Shown piece by piece: positions 5,767 to 17,700 of a stretch of DNA of 25,222 nt; the stretch's first letter is position 1, and every line of letters begins with the position of its first letter. Position numbers and translations under genes: made by a program. The DNA comes from Burkholderiales bacterium (GTDB lineage: Bacteria > Pseudomonadota > Gammaproteobacteria > Burkholderiales > Burkholderiaceae): positions 1 through 25,222 of the forward strand of contig CANBQJ010000033.1 of NCBI GenBank assembly GCA_947371645.1, written 5' to 3'. The notes beneath the pieces were generated by a model. That model was given only the letters and a program-made list of their open reading frames with translations, was not told the DNA's origin and searched no databases.

Positions 5767-8700
5767 CTCGCCTCCTGGTGTGCGGTCATCGCCGACACCG
5801 GCACCAGCAAGGCCTGGGCCAGCGCCTGCACCTGAGGTGCCTGCAGCATGGTCATGTGGTTGCCTGGGAGCACCGTGTCGGATGCGATGCGAGCATACAA
5901 CCGCCAGCCCTGAGTACGGTCGGCAACGCCCCCTTTCTCGCTGGGGCGCAGTTCGGCGGCGCGCAGCAGGCGGGTGGGCACGCTCAGGTCGTGTGCGGGC
6001 ACATAGCCGGTGTTGAGGTTGGCCTCGAAGACCGCCAGCAAGCGGGTGAGCTGGGCGCATTGGGCCGCTGCCGGGCCTGCCCCCAGCAGGCCGGCTTCGC
6101 GCATGGCCTGCTGCAGGCGCTGCACGCGGGCCTCCGGCGTCAACGGTGTCAGCAGCTCGCGGTTGAGGCCCATGTCGTGGCCGCACTGCTGGGCCAGCAG
6201 GCCATGCAGGGCCAGGAGGGCGTCCAGGCCCCGCACGGCACCGTGCCGCGGGCCTTGTGCCGAAGGCGCCATGCTGTCGACCAGGTTGAGCGAGGCCACG
6301 GGCCAGCCCTGAGCAGACAGGCGCTGGGCCAGCTCGCACGCGATCCAGCCGCCAAAGGAGTGGCCCAGCACATGAACGGGGCCGGCGAGGTGGTGGCGGT
6401 GGCAGGCCTGCACGAAGGCGGCCGCCGCGGCCTCGACGCTGGCGTAGGGGGCTTCGTCGCGGTCCAGGCCACGGGGTTGCAGGCCGTAGACGGGCACGTC
6501 AGGCCCCAGGGCCTGGGCCAGGGCCACGAAGCAGGTGACGTTGGCACCGGCACCGGGCACGCACAACCAGGGCGTCACGCCAGCGCGACCGGCCTGGATG
6601 ACGACCCAGGGCGAGGCTTCGCCCGCAGCGGCATCAAGGGCCGCGTCCATGACGTTGGCCAGCTGCGCGGCGGCGGCAGGTGCCAGCATGTGGGCATGGT
6701 CTGCGGGCACGCGGCTGGTGTGCAGGGCTCGGCCCCAGCGGGTGTGCCACTGGGCTTGCCAGGTGTCGATGGGCTGGGTTGCCTGGCTGGCATGCAGGCC
6801 GGTGGCTGGCGCGGCAGCGACGTAGTGCAGGGTGAGGTCGGCCTGGGCCACCTGGTGCTGGCCCACCATGCGCACCAGCTGCGCCGTGCGGGCGGCCATC
6901 TCGCGCAGGGTGTCCACCTTGGCGCCACGGGGCCACCAGGGGCTGGTGGACAGGGCTTGCAGCACAGTGCCCAGGTCCGGATGGGCGACCGGGTCGACCA
7001 GGCTGGCCAGTTGCACCTGCACATCAGGGGTGGCCCCCGAGGCCTCGATCTGGCGGGAGACGAAGGCCAGGATGGCCTGGCGCGTGGTGGTGGCCAGGTC
7101 TGGGGCGCTGTCGGCGGCGGGCGCATCGGGCCAGGGCGCGTCCAGCAGGCCCACATAGGCCACGGCCTCACCGGCCTGGCGCAACTGAGCGGCCACGTCC
7201 TGCGCCAGGAGCCCCCCGGCAGACCAGCCGGCCAGGTGGTAAGGCCCATGCGGCTGCGCGCAACGGATGGCCGCTGCATGGCGCATGGCGAGCTCATGCA
7301 ATGACCCCATGGCGGCCAGCTCTGGCGCCGCCAGGCCGTCGGCCAGGGCCAGGCCCAGCAAGGGGCGGTCGCCTTCCAGGCTGCGGGCCAGGGGCAGGTA
7401 GGGCAAGACCGAGCCACTGATGTCATGCAGCAGGAACAGCGGCGCCCGCTGACCGCCATGGCGCAAGGGCACCAGCTGCACACCGGCCGCTTCAGGCGGC
7501 AAGGCCGGCAGGGCGGGCGTGTTCAGTGCCTGCAGACCGGCCAGCTCGGCCATGGCCGCGGGTGTGGCGTGCGTGAACACCGCCGACAGGGGCAGGTTCA
7601 GGCCCAAGGCCTGCACGCGGCTCATCAGGCGGGCGGCCGACAGCGAATGCCCGCCCAGCTCGAAGAAGTGGGCGTGGCGGCCGCAGGCACCGGGCAGGCC
7701 CAGGGTCTCTTGCCACAGCAGGCACAGGGTCTGCTCCAGCGGGGTGAGTGGGCCTTCGGTGGCGGGGCCGTCACCGGGCTCGGCACCAAAGTCCGGGCCA
7801 GGCTGCGCCCCGGATGCGGTGGCCAGGGCCAGCAAGGCGGCCTTGTCGACCTTGCCATTGGGCGTGAGCGGCCAGGCCACCACGCCGATCACGCAGGCAG
7901 GCAGCATGTGCGCGGGCAAGTTCTGGCGCAAGGCCGCCAGCCAGTCGGCGCTGGACGCCTGTGCCCAGGCGCGGGCCTGCACCGCTGCGTCGCCTTCGTC
8001 GGGCTGGGTGGACGTGGCCTGTGGGCAGGCAAAGGCCAGCAACACGGCATCGGCGCCGTGGCCCTGGACCAGGGCCATGGCCTCGCGCACGCCGGGCTGG
8101 CGCTGCAGCTGCGACGCGATCTCGTTGAGTTCGATGCGCAGGCCACGCAACTTGACCTGCTCGTCCCTGCGGCCCAGGAAGACCAGCTGACCCTGGGCAT
8201 TCCAGCAGGCCCAGTCCCCCGTGCGGTACAGGCGCGGGCTGGCCTGCATGGCCGCCATGCCCGCGCTTGGGAAGGGATCGGGCACGAAGCGCTGGGCGGT
8301 GAGTTCTGGCTGGTTCAGGTAGCCGCTGGCCAGCGCCGCACCACCGATGCAGAGCTCGCCCGCCACGCCGATGGGCTGAGGCTGGCCATGCGCGTCCAGA
8401 ACAAGGCAGCGGGCGTAGGGCAGCGGCTGGCCGATGGGCAGGGGCTGGTCCAGTGCCACGGTGTCGGCCTGGACTTCATGCACGGTGGCGCACACGGTGC
8501 CTTCTGTGGGGCCGTAGGCATTGAAGAAGCGCCGGCCGGCAGACCAGGCCTTGGCCACGGCAGGCGGGCAGCTCTCACCGGCCACGACGAGGGTGTGCAG
8601 GGCCGGCAGGTGAGGCGGGCAGGTGGCGCCCGGTTCCGGGGACGCGAGCTGGGCCGGAGACACCGCCATGGCGCTCAAGGCCACGGGCGGCAGCGTGGCG

Positions 8701-11700
8701 TGGGTGATGGCCTGCTGACGCAAGGTACCCAGCAAGGCATCGCCGGGCATGAGCGCGTCCCGGTCGGCCAGCACCAGGGTGGCGCCATGGCAGAGGGCCA
8801 TGGTCCATTCCCAGGTGCAGGCATCGAAGCTGGGCGACGCGAACTGCAGCACGCGGCTGCCAGGCTGCGGCTGGAAGGCATCGCCCAGCCACTGGGCCAG
8901 GTGGGCCAGGCCACCATGGGCCAAGGTCACGCCCTTGGGCAGGCCCGTGGAGCCGGAGGTGTAGATGACATAGGCCAGCTGATCGGCCAGGGCGTGGCGG
9001 GGCAAGGCAGCGGCGCGGGCGGCGGCCTGCATCCTGGCGCGCTCGGTGCCCCGTGCATGCGCAGACGGCGGCAGTTCGTCCACGCGACACAGCCGCACGG
9101 TCTGGCCAGCTTGCTGCGCCTGGCCTTGCAGGGCCAGGGCCAGCGGGGCGTGGGCGGCATCGGTCAGCAGCACGCGCGGGCGGGCATCGGCCACCATGTG
9201 TTGCAGGCGGGCCGGTGGGTAGTGCGGGTCCAGCGGCAGGTAAGCGCCACCGGCGCGCAGCGTGGCCAGCATGGCGGTGATGAGCGCCGGGCCCCGGTCC
9301 AGCGCAATGCCCACCAGGGCATCCGGACCCACACCCAGCTCGCGCAGGTGCAGGGCCAGGTGGGCGCTGTCGGCGTCCAGCTGGCCGTAGCTGATGGCCG
9401 CGTCTGCACCGTGCAGCGCGATGGCTTCGGGGTGGGCGTGGGCCTGTTGCAGGAAGGCCAGGTGTGCAGGCAGCGCCGGTCTGGCGGCCTGCTGCGCGGC
9501 CTGGCCGTGCGGGTTGAAGCCTTGCAGCACCTGCACCTGCTGGGCATCGCTCAACCAGGCCAGGCGGTGCAGGGGCAGCTGGGCGGGCGCGGCCACCAGG
9601 CTGTCGAGCAAGGTGAGCCAGTGGCCATGCCAGCGCGCCACAGTGGTTTCGTCCAGCACGGCGCTGGCGAACTCCAGCGTGCCGCGCAGTTCGCGAGCGC
9701 CGTCTTGCAGGCTCAAGGACAGGTCGAAGGGCGTGCCGCCTGGCGGGATGTCCACAGGGCTCAGGTGCAAGCCAGGCAGGCTGACTTCAGCCGAGGGCGT
9801 GTTGTTCAGGCTGAAGAGCACCTGGAAGATGGGCGCGTGCCGCAGGTCGCGCGGGGGCTGCACGGCCTCGACGATCTGGTCGAAAGGCAGGTCCTGGTGG
9901 GCGTAGGCCGTCAGCACGCTGTGCTTGAGCCGCTGCAGCCAGTCGCCCAGCAGGGCGTCGTCGTCCACAGGCGTCCGCAGGGGCAGCGTGTTGACGAAGA
10001 AGCCGATGAGCCCTTCCAGTTCGGGCTGGTTGCGGTTGGCCACGGGCGTGCCCACGACCACGTCGGGCTCACCACTCAGGCGCCGCAGGCACAGGGCCCA
10101 GGCCCCCAGCAAGAGCATGTGCAGGGTCACGCCATGGGCCTGGGCACATTGGCGCAAGGCCTCGCTGCGGGCGGCGCCCAGGGTCACCTGGAGGCGGCCA
10201 CCAGACTGGCTGTGGGTGGCGGGGCGGGGGCGGTCCAGCGGCAGAGGCAGCTCGGTGGGTGCACCGGCCAGAGCGGCTTGCCAGTGGCGAGCCTGTGCGG
10301 CCAGGTGCTCGCCGCTCAGGTGTTCTCGCTGCCACAGGGCGTGGTCGGCATACTGGATGGGCAGGGCAGGCAGAAACTGGCGCAGGGCCTGCGTGTCCAG
10401 GCCCGTGGCGGCGGCCTGGTAGAGCGCGGTCAGCTCGCCGACCAGCACGCCCATGGACCAGCCGTCGGTGACGATGTGGTGAAGGCTGAGCACCAGTTGG
10501 TGGCGCTGAACGCCGGCTTGGGGCCCGAGTTGCAAAAGGGCCGCGCGGCACAAGGGACCGGTGCGCAAGTCAAAGGGCTTGTGGAGCAGCGCCTGGCGTG
10601 CCGCGAGCGCGTCGGCCTCACCCGCCACGGCCAGCACCTGCAAGTCAAATGACCGCGCGGGCTCGATGCGCTGCACAGGCTGGCCGTCCTGCACGGGGAA
10701 GGTGGTGCGCAGGGCCTCGTGGCGCCACAAGACGGCGTCCAGGGCGGCCTGGAGCGCGGGCACGTTCAGGTCGCCGTCGAGCTGCAAGGCCACGGGCACG
10801 ACGTAGGCGTCGCCATCACCACCCAGCTGGTTCAGGAACCACAGGCGTTGCTGGGCCAGTGACAGCGGCGCGGTGAAGGTCTGGCGCTGACCTGTCCGAT
10901 CGGCACGGGCATGTGGGCGGCCTGCGGTCTTGCCAGGTGCACCGGTTGCGCCCAGCCCGGCGGCCACACCGGCGTCCACGGTGGCATCGATGTGGGCGGC
11001 CAGCGCAGCCAGGGTGGGCGTGTCGAAGACCTGGCGCAGTGGCAGCTGCACCTGCCAGCGGGCCTGCACACGGGCGGCCAGCTGCACCGCCAGCAGCGAA
11101 TGGCCGCCAAGGTCAAAGAAGCTCTGGTGACGGCCCACGGCAGCCACGTGCAGCAGCGCCTGCCACACCGCGCCCAGGGCCAGCTCGGTGTCGGTCTGCG
11201 GGGCCTCGTCTGCCGCCGTCACCTGGCTGGAGGCGGCCGGGGCAGGCAGCGCGCGGCGGTCCACCTTGCCGTTGGGGGTGAGGGGCAGCTCGTCCAGCAG
11301 CACCCAGGCGGTGGGCACCATGTAGTCGGGCAAGGTGGCGCGCAGGTGGCCACGCAAGGCCTCGAACAAGGCGGATTCATCGGTCTGAGCTGAGGCCGCA
11401 GCCGAGGTCACGTAGGCCACCAGACGCTTGTCGCCCGGGTGGTCTTCGCGCAGCATGACCAGGCCTTCGTGCAGGCCAGGCCAGCTCATCAGGCGGGCCT
11501 CGATCTCGCCGGGCTCGATGCGCAGGCCGCGCAGCTTGACCTGCTGGTCGTTGCGGCCCATGTGGTCCAGCACGCCGGGGGTGCGCCAGCGGCCCAGGTC
11601 GCCGGTGCGGTAGAGCAAGGCGCCCGCTTCATGAGGCTGGAAGGGGTCGCGCACGAAGTGGCTGGCGGTGAGCGCGGGCCGGTTCAGGTAGCCCAGGGCG

Positions 11701-14700
11701 ACGCCCGCGCCGCCGATGTAGACCTCGCCCACCACGCCCGGCGGCACGGGCCGCATGGCGTCGTCCAGCACCAGCACCTGGGTGGCGGCAATGGCCCGGC
11801 CAATGGGGATGCGGCGGGTTGCCGACTCGGCCACATCCGCTTCGGTGATGTGGTGCGATGTGGCAAAGGTGGTGGTCTCGGTGGGGCCGTAGACGTGCAG
11901 CAGCTGTTGCGGGCGGCCTCGGGCCCAGGTGCGGCGCACGGGCGTGGTGTCCAGGGTCTCGCCGCCAAAGAGCACGGCCTTCATGCGGGCAAAAGCCGGC
12001 GCCAGGGTGTCGGCGTGCAGGCCAAACAGCGCCGTGGTCATGAACATGATGCTCACCTCGTGGGTGAGCAGCGTCTGGGCCAATGCTTGCGGTGCCAGCA
12101 CCGTGTCCGCGTCCAGCACCACCAGGCTGGCGCCATTGAGCAGCGCGCCCCAGACCTCGAAGGTGGCCGCGTCAAAGGCCGGGTTGCTCAGGTGGGCCAG
12201 GCGGTCATCGGGCTGGATGTCCAGGTAGCCGTTGTCCACGGTGACGCGTGCGATGCCACGGTGCGGCACGCGCACGCCCTTGGGCTGGCCGGTGGAGCCG
12301 GAGGTGTACATCACACAGGCCACGCTGTCGGGGCCAAGCGTGTTGGGCGCGACGGGCGAGGAGGCCCGCGCGCCAGCGCCGCACAGGGCGATGGCATCGG
12401 CCTCCCGCCGCACGTCGATGAGGGGCAGCGCCGCCAGATCGGCCTCATCCCACGAGGGCTGCAGGCCATCGACGATGACGGCGCAGGCGCCGCTGTCTTG
12501 CAGCATGAAGGCTTGACGCGCCGCTGGGGTGTCCGGGGCAATGGGCAGGTAGCAGGCGCCCAGTTGCAACACGGCCAGTTCGGCCACGATGAGCGCAGTG
12601 CTGCGGCCCATGAGCAGGGCCACGGTCTGGCCGCCGCACGGCTCGACGCCGAGGCGCGCTTGAAGGTGCATGCCCAGGCAGCGGGCGCGGGTGTCCAGCT
12701 GGGCGTAGCTGAGCTGGGCGTCACCGTCGATGACCGCGATGGCATCCGGCTGGCGGGCCACTTGCAGTGCCCACAGGGCAGGCACGCTCAGAGCCTGGCG
12801 CGTGGTGACGTCGGGGCCCTGGCCTTGCTGAAGCCAGGAACGGGTCACGGCGGGGGGCAGCACATCCAGGGCCAGCACGTCCTGGGCTGAGGCATCTGGT
12901 GCGGGCATCGGGCGCAGGGCCTGCAGCAGCAGGCGCAAGGCCTGGAGCATGGCGTCCAGCACCACCCGGGCGCTGCGGTCGGCCTGCTGGCCTGCCCCTT
13001 GCAGCTGCGCGGTGAGCATGAAGCCTTCACCCAGGTCGTCCACCGACATCGCCAGCGGGAAGTTGCTGCGCTCCTGGCTGAAGACCATGGCGATGCCCGG
13101 CCAGAGGTCCTGTCCTGGCGTGCCCGGGCTGGCGCTGTGGCGGTAGTTGAGCACCGCGCTGAACAAGGGCTGGTCGCCCGCCACCTGGCTGCAACGCTGC
13201 ACCTGGGCCAGCGAGGCCTGCTCGTGCGGCAGCAGCGCCAGCAGCTCATGGTGCAGGTGCTGCACCAGCCCCGTGGCAGGCATGCCCGCCAGGCGAACGC
13301 GCAGCGGCAAGGTGTTGATGAACATGCCGATGACGCGGTCTGCACCGGCCAGGCCCTGCATGCGGCCAGACAGGATGGTGCCCAGCACCACGTCCTGGCG
13401 GCCAGACAGGCGGGCCACGACCAGGGCCCAGGCCGCGTGGGCCAAGGCCGCGCAGCTCACGCCCTGGGCCAGGGCGGCATCGCGCAAGGCCAGGGCGAGG
13501 CCGTCATCCAGCACGAGGCGGGCTTCGTCGACGCGGGCGGCACCGGCCTGGTGACCGGTGCTTGCGGGCGCGGCATCGGCCACAGCAGCATCGGCCAATG
13601 CGGCGGGCGCTGTGCCGTGCGCGTCCTGCAGCCCAAAGGGCGCCGTCCCTTCGTCCACATCGCCCAGGCGCTCGCGGAAAAAGGCCATGGCCGCGACCCC
13701 ATCGGCCTGCTGCAGGGCATGGGCCACAAAGTGGCGATACGGCACCGGCGCGGGCAAGGCCGCTGCCTGACCGGCCAGGCAGGCCTGGAGCTCGGCCAGC
13801 ACGATGTCTTGCGAGACGTGGTCGCTGACGATGTGGTGAACCTGAATGGCCACGTGGATGGGCCCCTGCGCAAGGCCTTCATCGGCGGGCCTGGCCACGG
13901 TCACGCGCAGCAGAGGCGCGGCCTGCAGGTCCAGCTGCTGCGGGCCGGCCAGCAGGGCCTGCAGACTGGCCAGCGGGTCTTGACCGGGCTGAGCGCGCAG
14001 CGTGAGCACGGGCAGCGCCGCGTGGCGCCAGACCACCTGCACGGCATGCGGCATGTCCACACCCAGGCGCTGTGGCCACACGAAAGACGTGCGGAGGATG
14101 TCGTGGCGGTCGATCACCTGCTGCAAGGCGGCCAGCAGGGCCTGCAGGCGTGCATCGCCGTCCAGGCGCAGGATGGTGGGCAGGATGTAGGGGTCGTCGG
14201 CCGGCCCCGACTCACCGTGCTGGGCCAGCAGGTGGTGGAAGAGGATGCCTTCTTGCAGCGGGGCCAGGGGGTAGATGTCCTGCACCTCGGGGGCGCCGCC
14301 CGGCACGGTGGCCACGACCGCGTCCAGCTGAGCCTGGCTGAGCCGACACAGGGGCAGCATGGCCGGGGTGAAGCGGTCCACAGCGGCGGTGTGGGTGCGC
14401 AAGCCAGGGCTGTCAGGCTGTGCATCCACAGGCAGCAGGGCCTGGGCCAGGTCCAGCAGGCGTGGCTGCTCGAAGACCTTGCGCACGGGCAGCTGCCAGC
14501 CGGCCTGACGCAGGCGCTCGACCATCTGCATGACCAGCAGGGAATGGCCCCCGAGCTCGAAGAAATGGTCGTGGCGGCCGATGGCCACGCCTTGCACGCG
14601 CGGCAGGATCTGCTGCCAGATGCCGGCCAACAAGGCCTCTTGAGGGCCCTGTGGCAGCTCATGGCGGCTGGCGGCGAAGGCCAGGCGGTCCGGCGCGGGC

Positions 14701-17700
14701 AAGGCCTGCTTGTTGACCTTGCCGTTGGGGGTAAGCGGCAGGCTGGGCAGGCAGACGATGGCCTGGGGCAGCATGAAGTCGGGCAGGGCCGCACCCAGAT
14801 GGGTGCGCAGGCGGGCCGTCAGCGCAGCGGTGGTCGCGGGGTCGGCGAGGCCACCGGCATCGGCCTCGTCCAGCACCACATAGGCCGTCAGGTGAGCTTG
14901 CCCAGGTTCGTCTTCGCGGCGCAGCACCACGGCTTCGCGCACGCCAGGCAGCTGGCCGATGCGGGTCTCGACCTCACCCAATTCGATGCGGAAACCACGC
15001 AGCTTGACCTGGTCGTCGTTGCGGCCCAGGTGTTCGATCTCGCCGGATGGCGTCCAGCGGCCGATGTCGCCAGTGCGGTAGAGGCGTGCGGACGCGGGTG
15101 GCGTGCCGGCCGCTGCAAAGGGGTCGGGCACGAAGCGCGATGCACTCAACTCAGGCTGGCCCAGGTAGCCTCGCCCCACCTGCAGCCCGCCGATGCAGAG
15201 CTCACCGGCCACGCCCACAGGCACAGGCCGCCCCTGGGCATCGAGGATGCGCACCAGGGTGCCGGCCCAGGGCTTGCCAATGCTCACGGCCTGGCCGGGT
15301 GTGGCCTCCGGTGGCTGCGCGGGCACGTCGGCCACGGTCGCAACGATGGTGGTCTCGGTCGGTCCATAGCTGTTGAGCAGCCGGGCATGCGCGCCAAAGC
15401 GGCGCTGCCAACGCTGCAAGGCCTGCGGGCTGGCGGCTTCGCCACCGATGACCAGCAGGCGCCAGGGCGGCACGCCTTGCAAGGCCTCTGGCAAGGCCAG
15501 CGCCTCATCACCGGCCATGGCCAGCGCGCGCCAGTAGGCTGTGGGCAGGCCCAGCACGCTGATGCGGCGGGCCACACAGGCCGCGATGAAGTCGCGCGGC
15601 GAGGCCAGCATGGCGTCGTCACGCAGCACAACGGTGGCGCCGGTGCACAGCGGCAGCACGGTCTCTTCGAAGGCGGCGTCAAAGCTGAGCGACGCAAACT
15701 GCAGCATGCGGTCGTCGGCGCGCAAGCCATAGCGTTGCTGCGCTGCGCTCACGTAGGCCGCGAGATTGCCGTGCGTGACCATCACGCCCTTGGGCTGGCC
15801 GGTCGAGCCCGACGTGAAGACCACATACGCCAGCGCGTCCAGCTGATCGTGGTCGGGCGACACCAGGTCTGTGGACAAGGCAAGAGCCTGGCCCACGTCA
15901 CACAGGCTGTCCACGGTGTGGGCGTGGGCCGTTGGCGCCAGTGACTGCAGGCGCGCCAGGCCGTCGGCATCAGCGATGAGGTGCTGCACGCCGGCTTGCT
16001 GCAGCATCTGCGCCAGCCGCTGATCGGGGTGGTTCAGGTCCAGCGGCAGGTAGGCCGCACCGGCCTGGAAGGTGCCCAGCATGGCCACGATCAGCTCGGG
16101 ACAACGCGGCAGGGCCACGGCCACGATGGCTTCGGGTGGCAGGCCCTGGTCACGCAAGGCACGGGCCAGGGCCGTGCTGCGGGCGTTCAGCTCACCATAG
16201 CTGAGCGTACGGCCGGCGGCTTCGATGGCCGGGTGATCGGGCTGCTGCAGCGCCATCTCGTGGATGCGGCGGTGCACGGGCAAGGCCAGGTGGCTGGCGG
16301 GCAGCGGCTCAGGCAGGGCGGGCAGCAGCTGCGCCAACTCGGCCTCGGGCAAGACGTGCAGGTCGCTCAGCAAGGTGTGGCCACCGTGCTGGGCGTCGTG
16401 CGTCAGGGCAGCCACCAGGTGCTGCAAGGCGGTCAGCATGCAGGCGTTCACGCGCTCTGCAGACACGGGCGAGCGGGCCTCGGTGCCGAGCGTGAAGCCA
16501 GCACCGGTGTCGTCCACCGACAGGGACACGGGGTAGTTGCTGTGCTCCAGGCTGGCGCGCACGCGCAGGCCATGCCAGCTGGCATCGGCAGCGCCGGCGG
16601 GCTGGCTGTGGCGGTAGTTCAACATCGCTGTGAACAGGGGCGCACCCGGGGCCACGGCGCTGCAGCGCAGGGCCAGCGCCAGGGGCGTTTGCTCAAAGGG
16701 CATGAGGTCTTGCAGGGCGCGGTGCGTGGCCTGCAGGCCCGCCTGCACGCTCACCGGCTCACCGGCCTGCTCACCCAGGTTCACGCGCAAGGGCAAGGTG
16801 TTGACGAACAGGCCCAGCACCTCGTGGGCACCGCTCAGGGCCTGCGCGGCTTGCATGCGCCCGGACATCACGGTACCAAACACCACGTCTTCGCGCCCGC
16901 TGCAACGCGCCACCACCAGGGCCCAGGCCAGGTGGCACAAGGCGGCCGGGCTCACGCCCGCCTGGCGTGACTGGGCGCGCAACTGGCGGGCCAGGTCGGC
17001 GGGCAGGTCCAGCGTGGCGGTTTGCGAGGCCTGCCCGTCGTCCCAGGTGTCCAGCAGGCCAAAGGGTGCGCTGCAGGTGTCCACGTCGCCCAGGCGGGCG
17101 CTGAAGAAGGCCTGCGCGGCCGCGTCGTCGCGGTGGCGCACGGCGTGGGCCACGAAGTCGGCATAGGCCACCGGCGCGGGCAGGCTGGCCTGGGCGTCGG
17201 CCTGGCCCACGTCACCCACACCGCCCATCAACACGGCCACTTCGGCCATCACCCGCTCCAGCGAGATGTGGTCGCACACCATGTGGTGCAGCTGCAGCAG
17301 CACCTGCAGGCCGTGGGTGTGCACCTGCAGCAGCGGGGCCCGCGTGAGGTCCATGCGCTGGGGAGCGTGGGCCAGGGCGGTGCTGGCGTCATCGCCTGCC
17401 CACAGGGCCTGCGGCCTCCTGTGCACGGGCAGCGGGGCCTCCCGGCACACCACCTGCACGGGCTGGCTCAGGCCCTGCCACTGGATGGCGGTGCGCAAGG
17501 CGTCGTGGCGGTTCACCACCCTTTGCAAGGCGCTCAGGAAGCGCTGCAGCGTGGCTTCATCCGCCACCTCCAGCAGCACGGGCAAGACATAGGCGTCTCG
17601 CCCTTCACCGTGCACCTGGTGGTGAAACAGCATGCCCTCTTGCAGCGGCGTCAGTGGGTGAATGTCTTGCACCTGCGGGGCGCCACCGGGCACGCGGGCC

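Noticed and set aside
5767..6339. Upstream extension of the TetR gene (418-residue reading)
   Set aside because: It would overlap the TE2 coding region in another frame and is Pro/Arg/Ala-rich low-complexity translation. ATG 5766 has AGGAGG and the ATGA junction.
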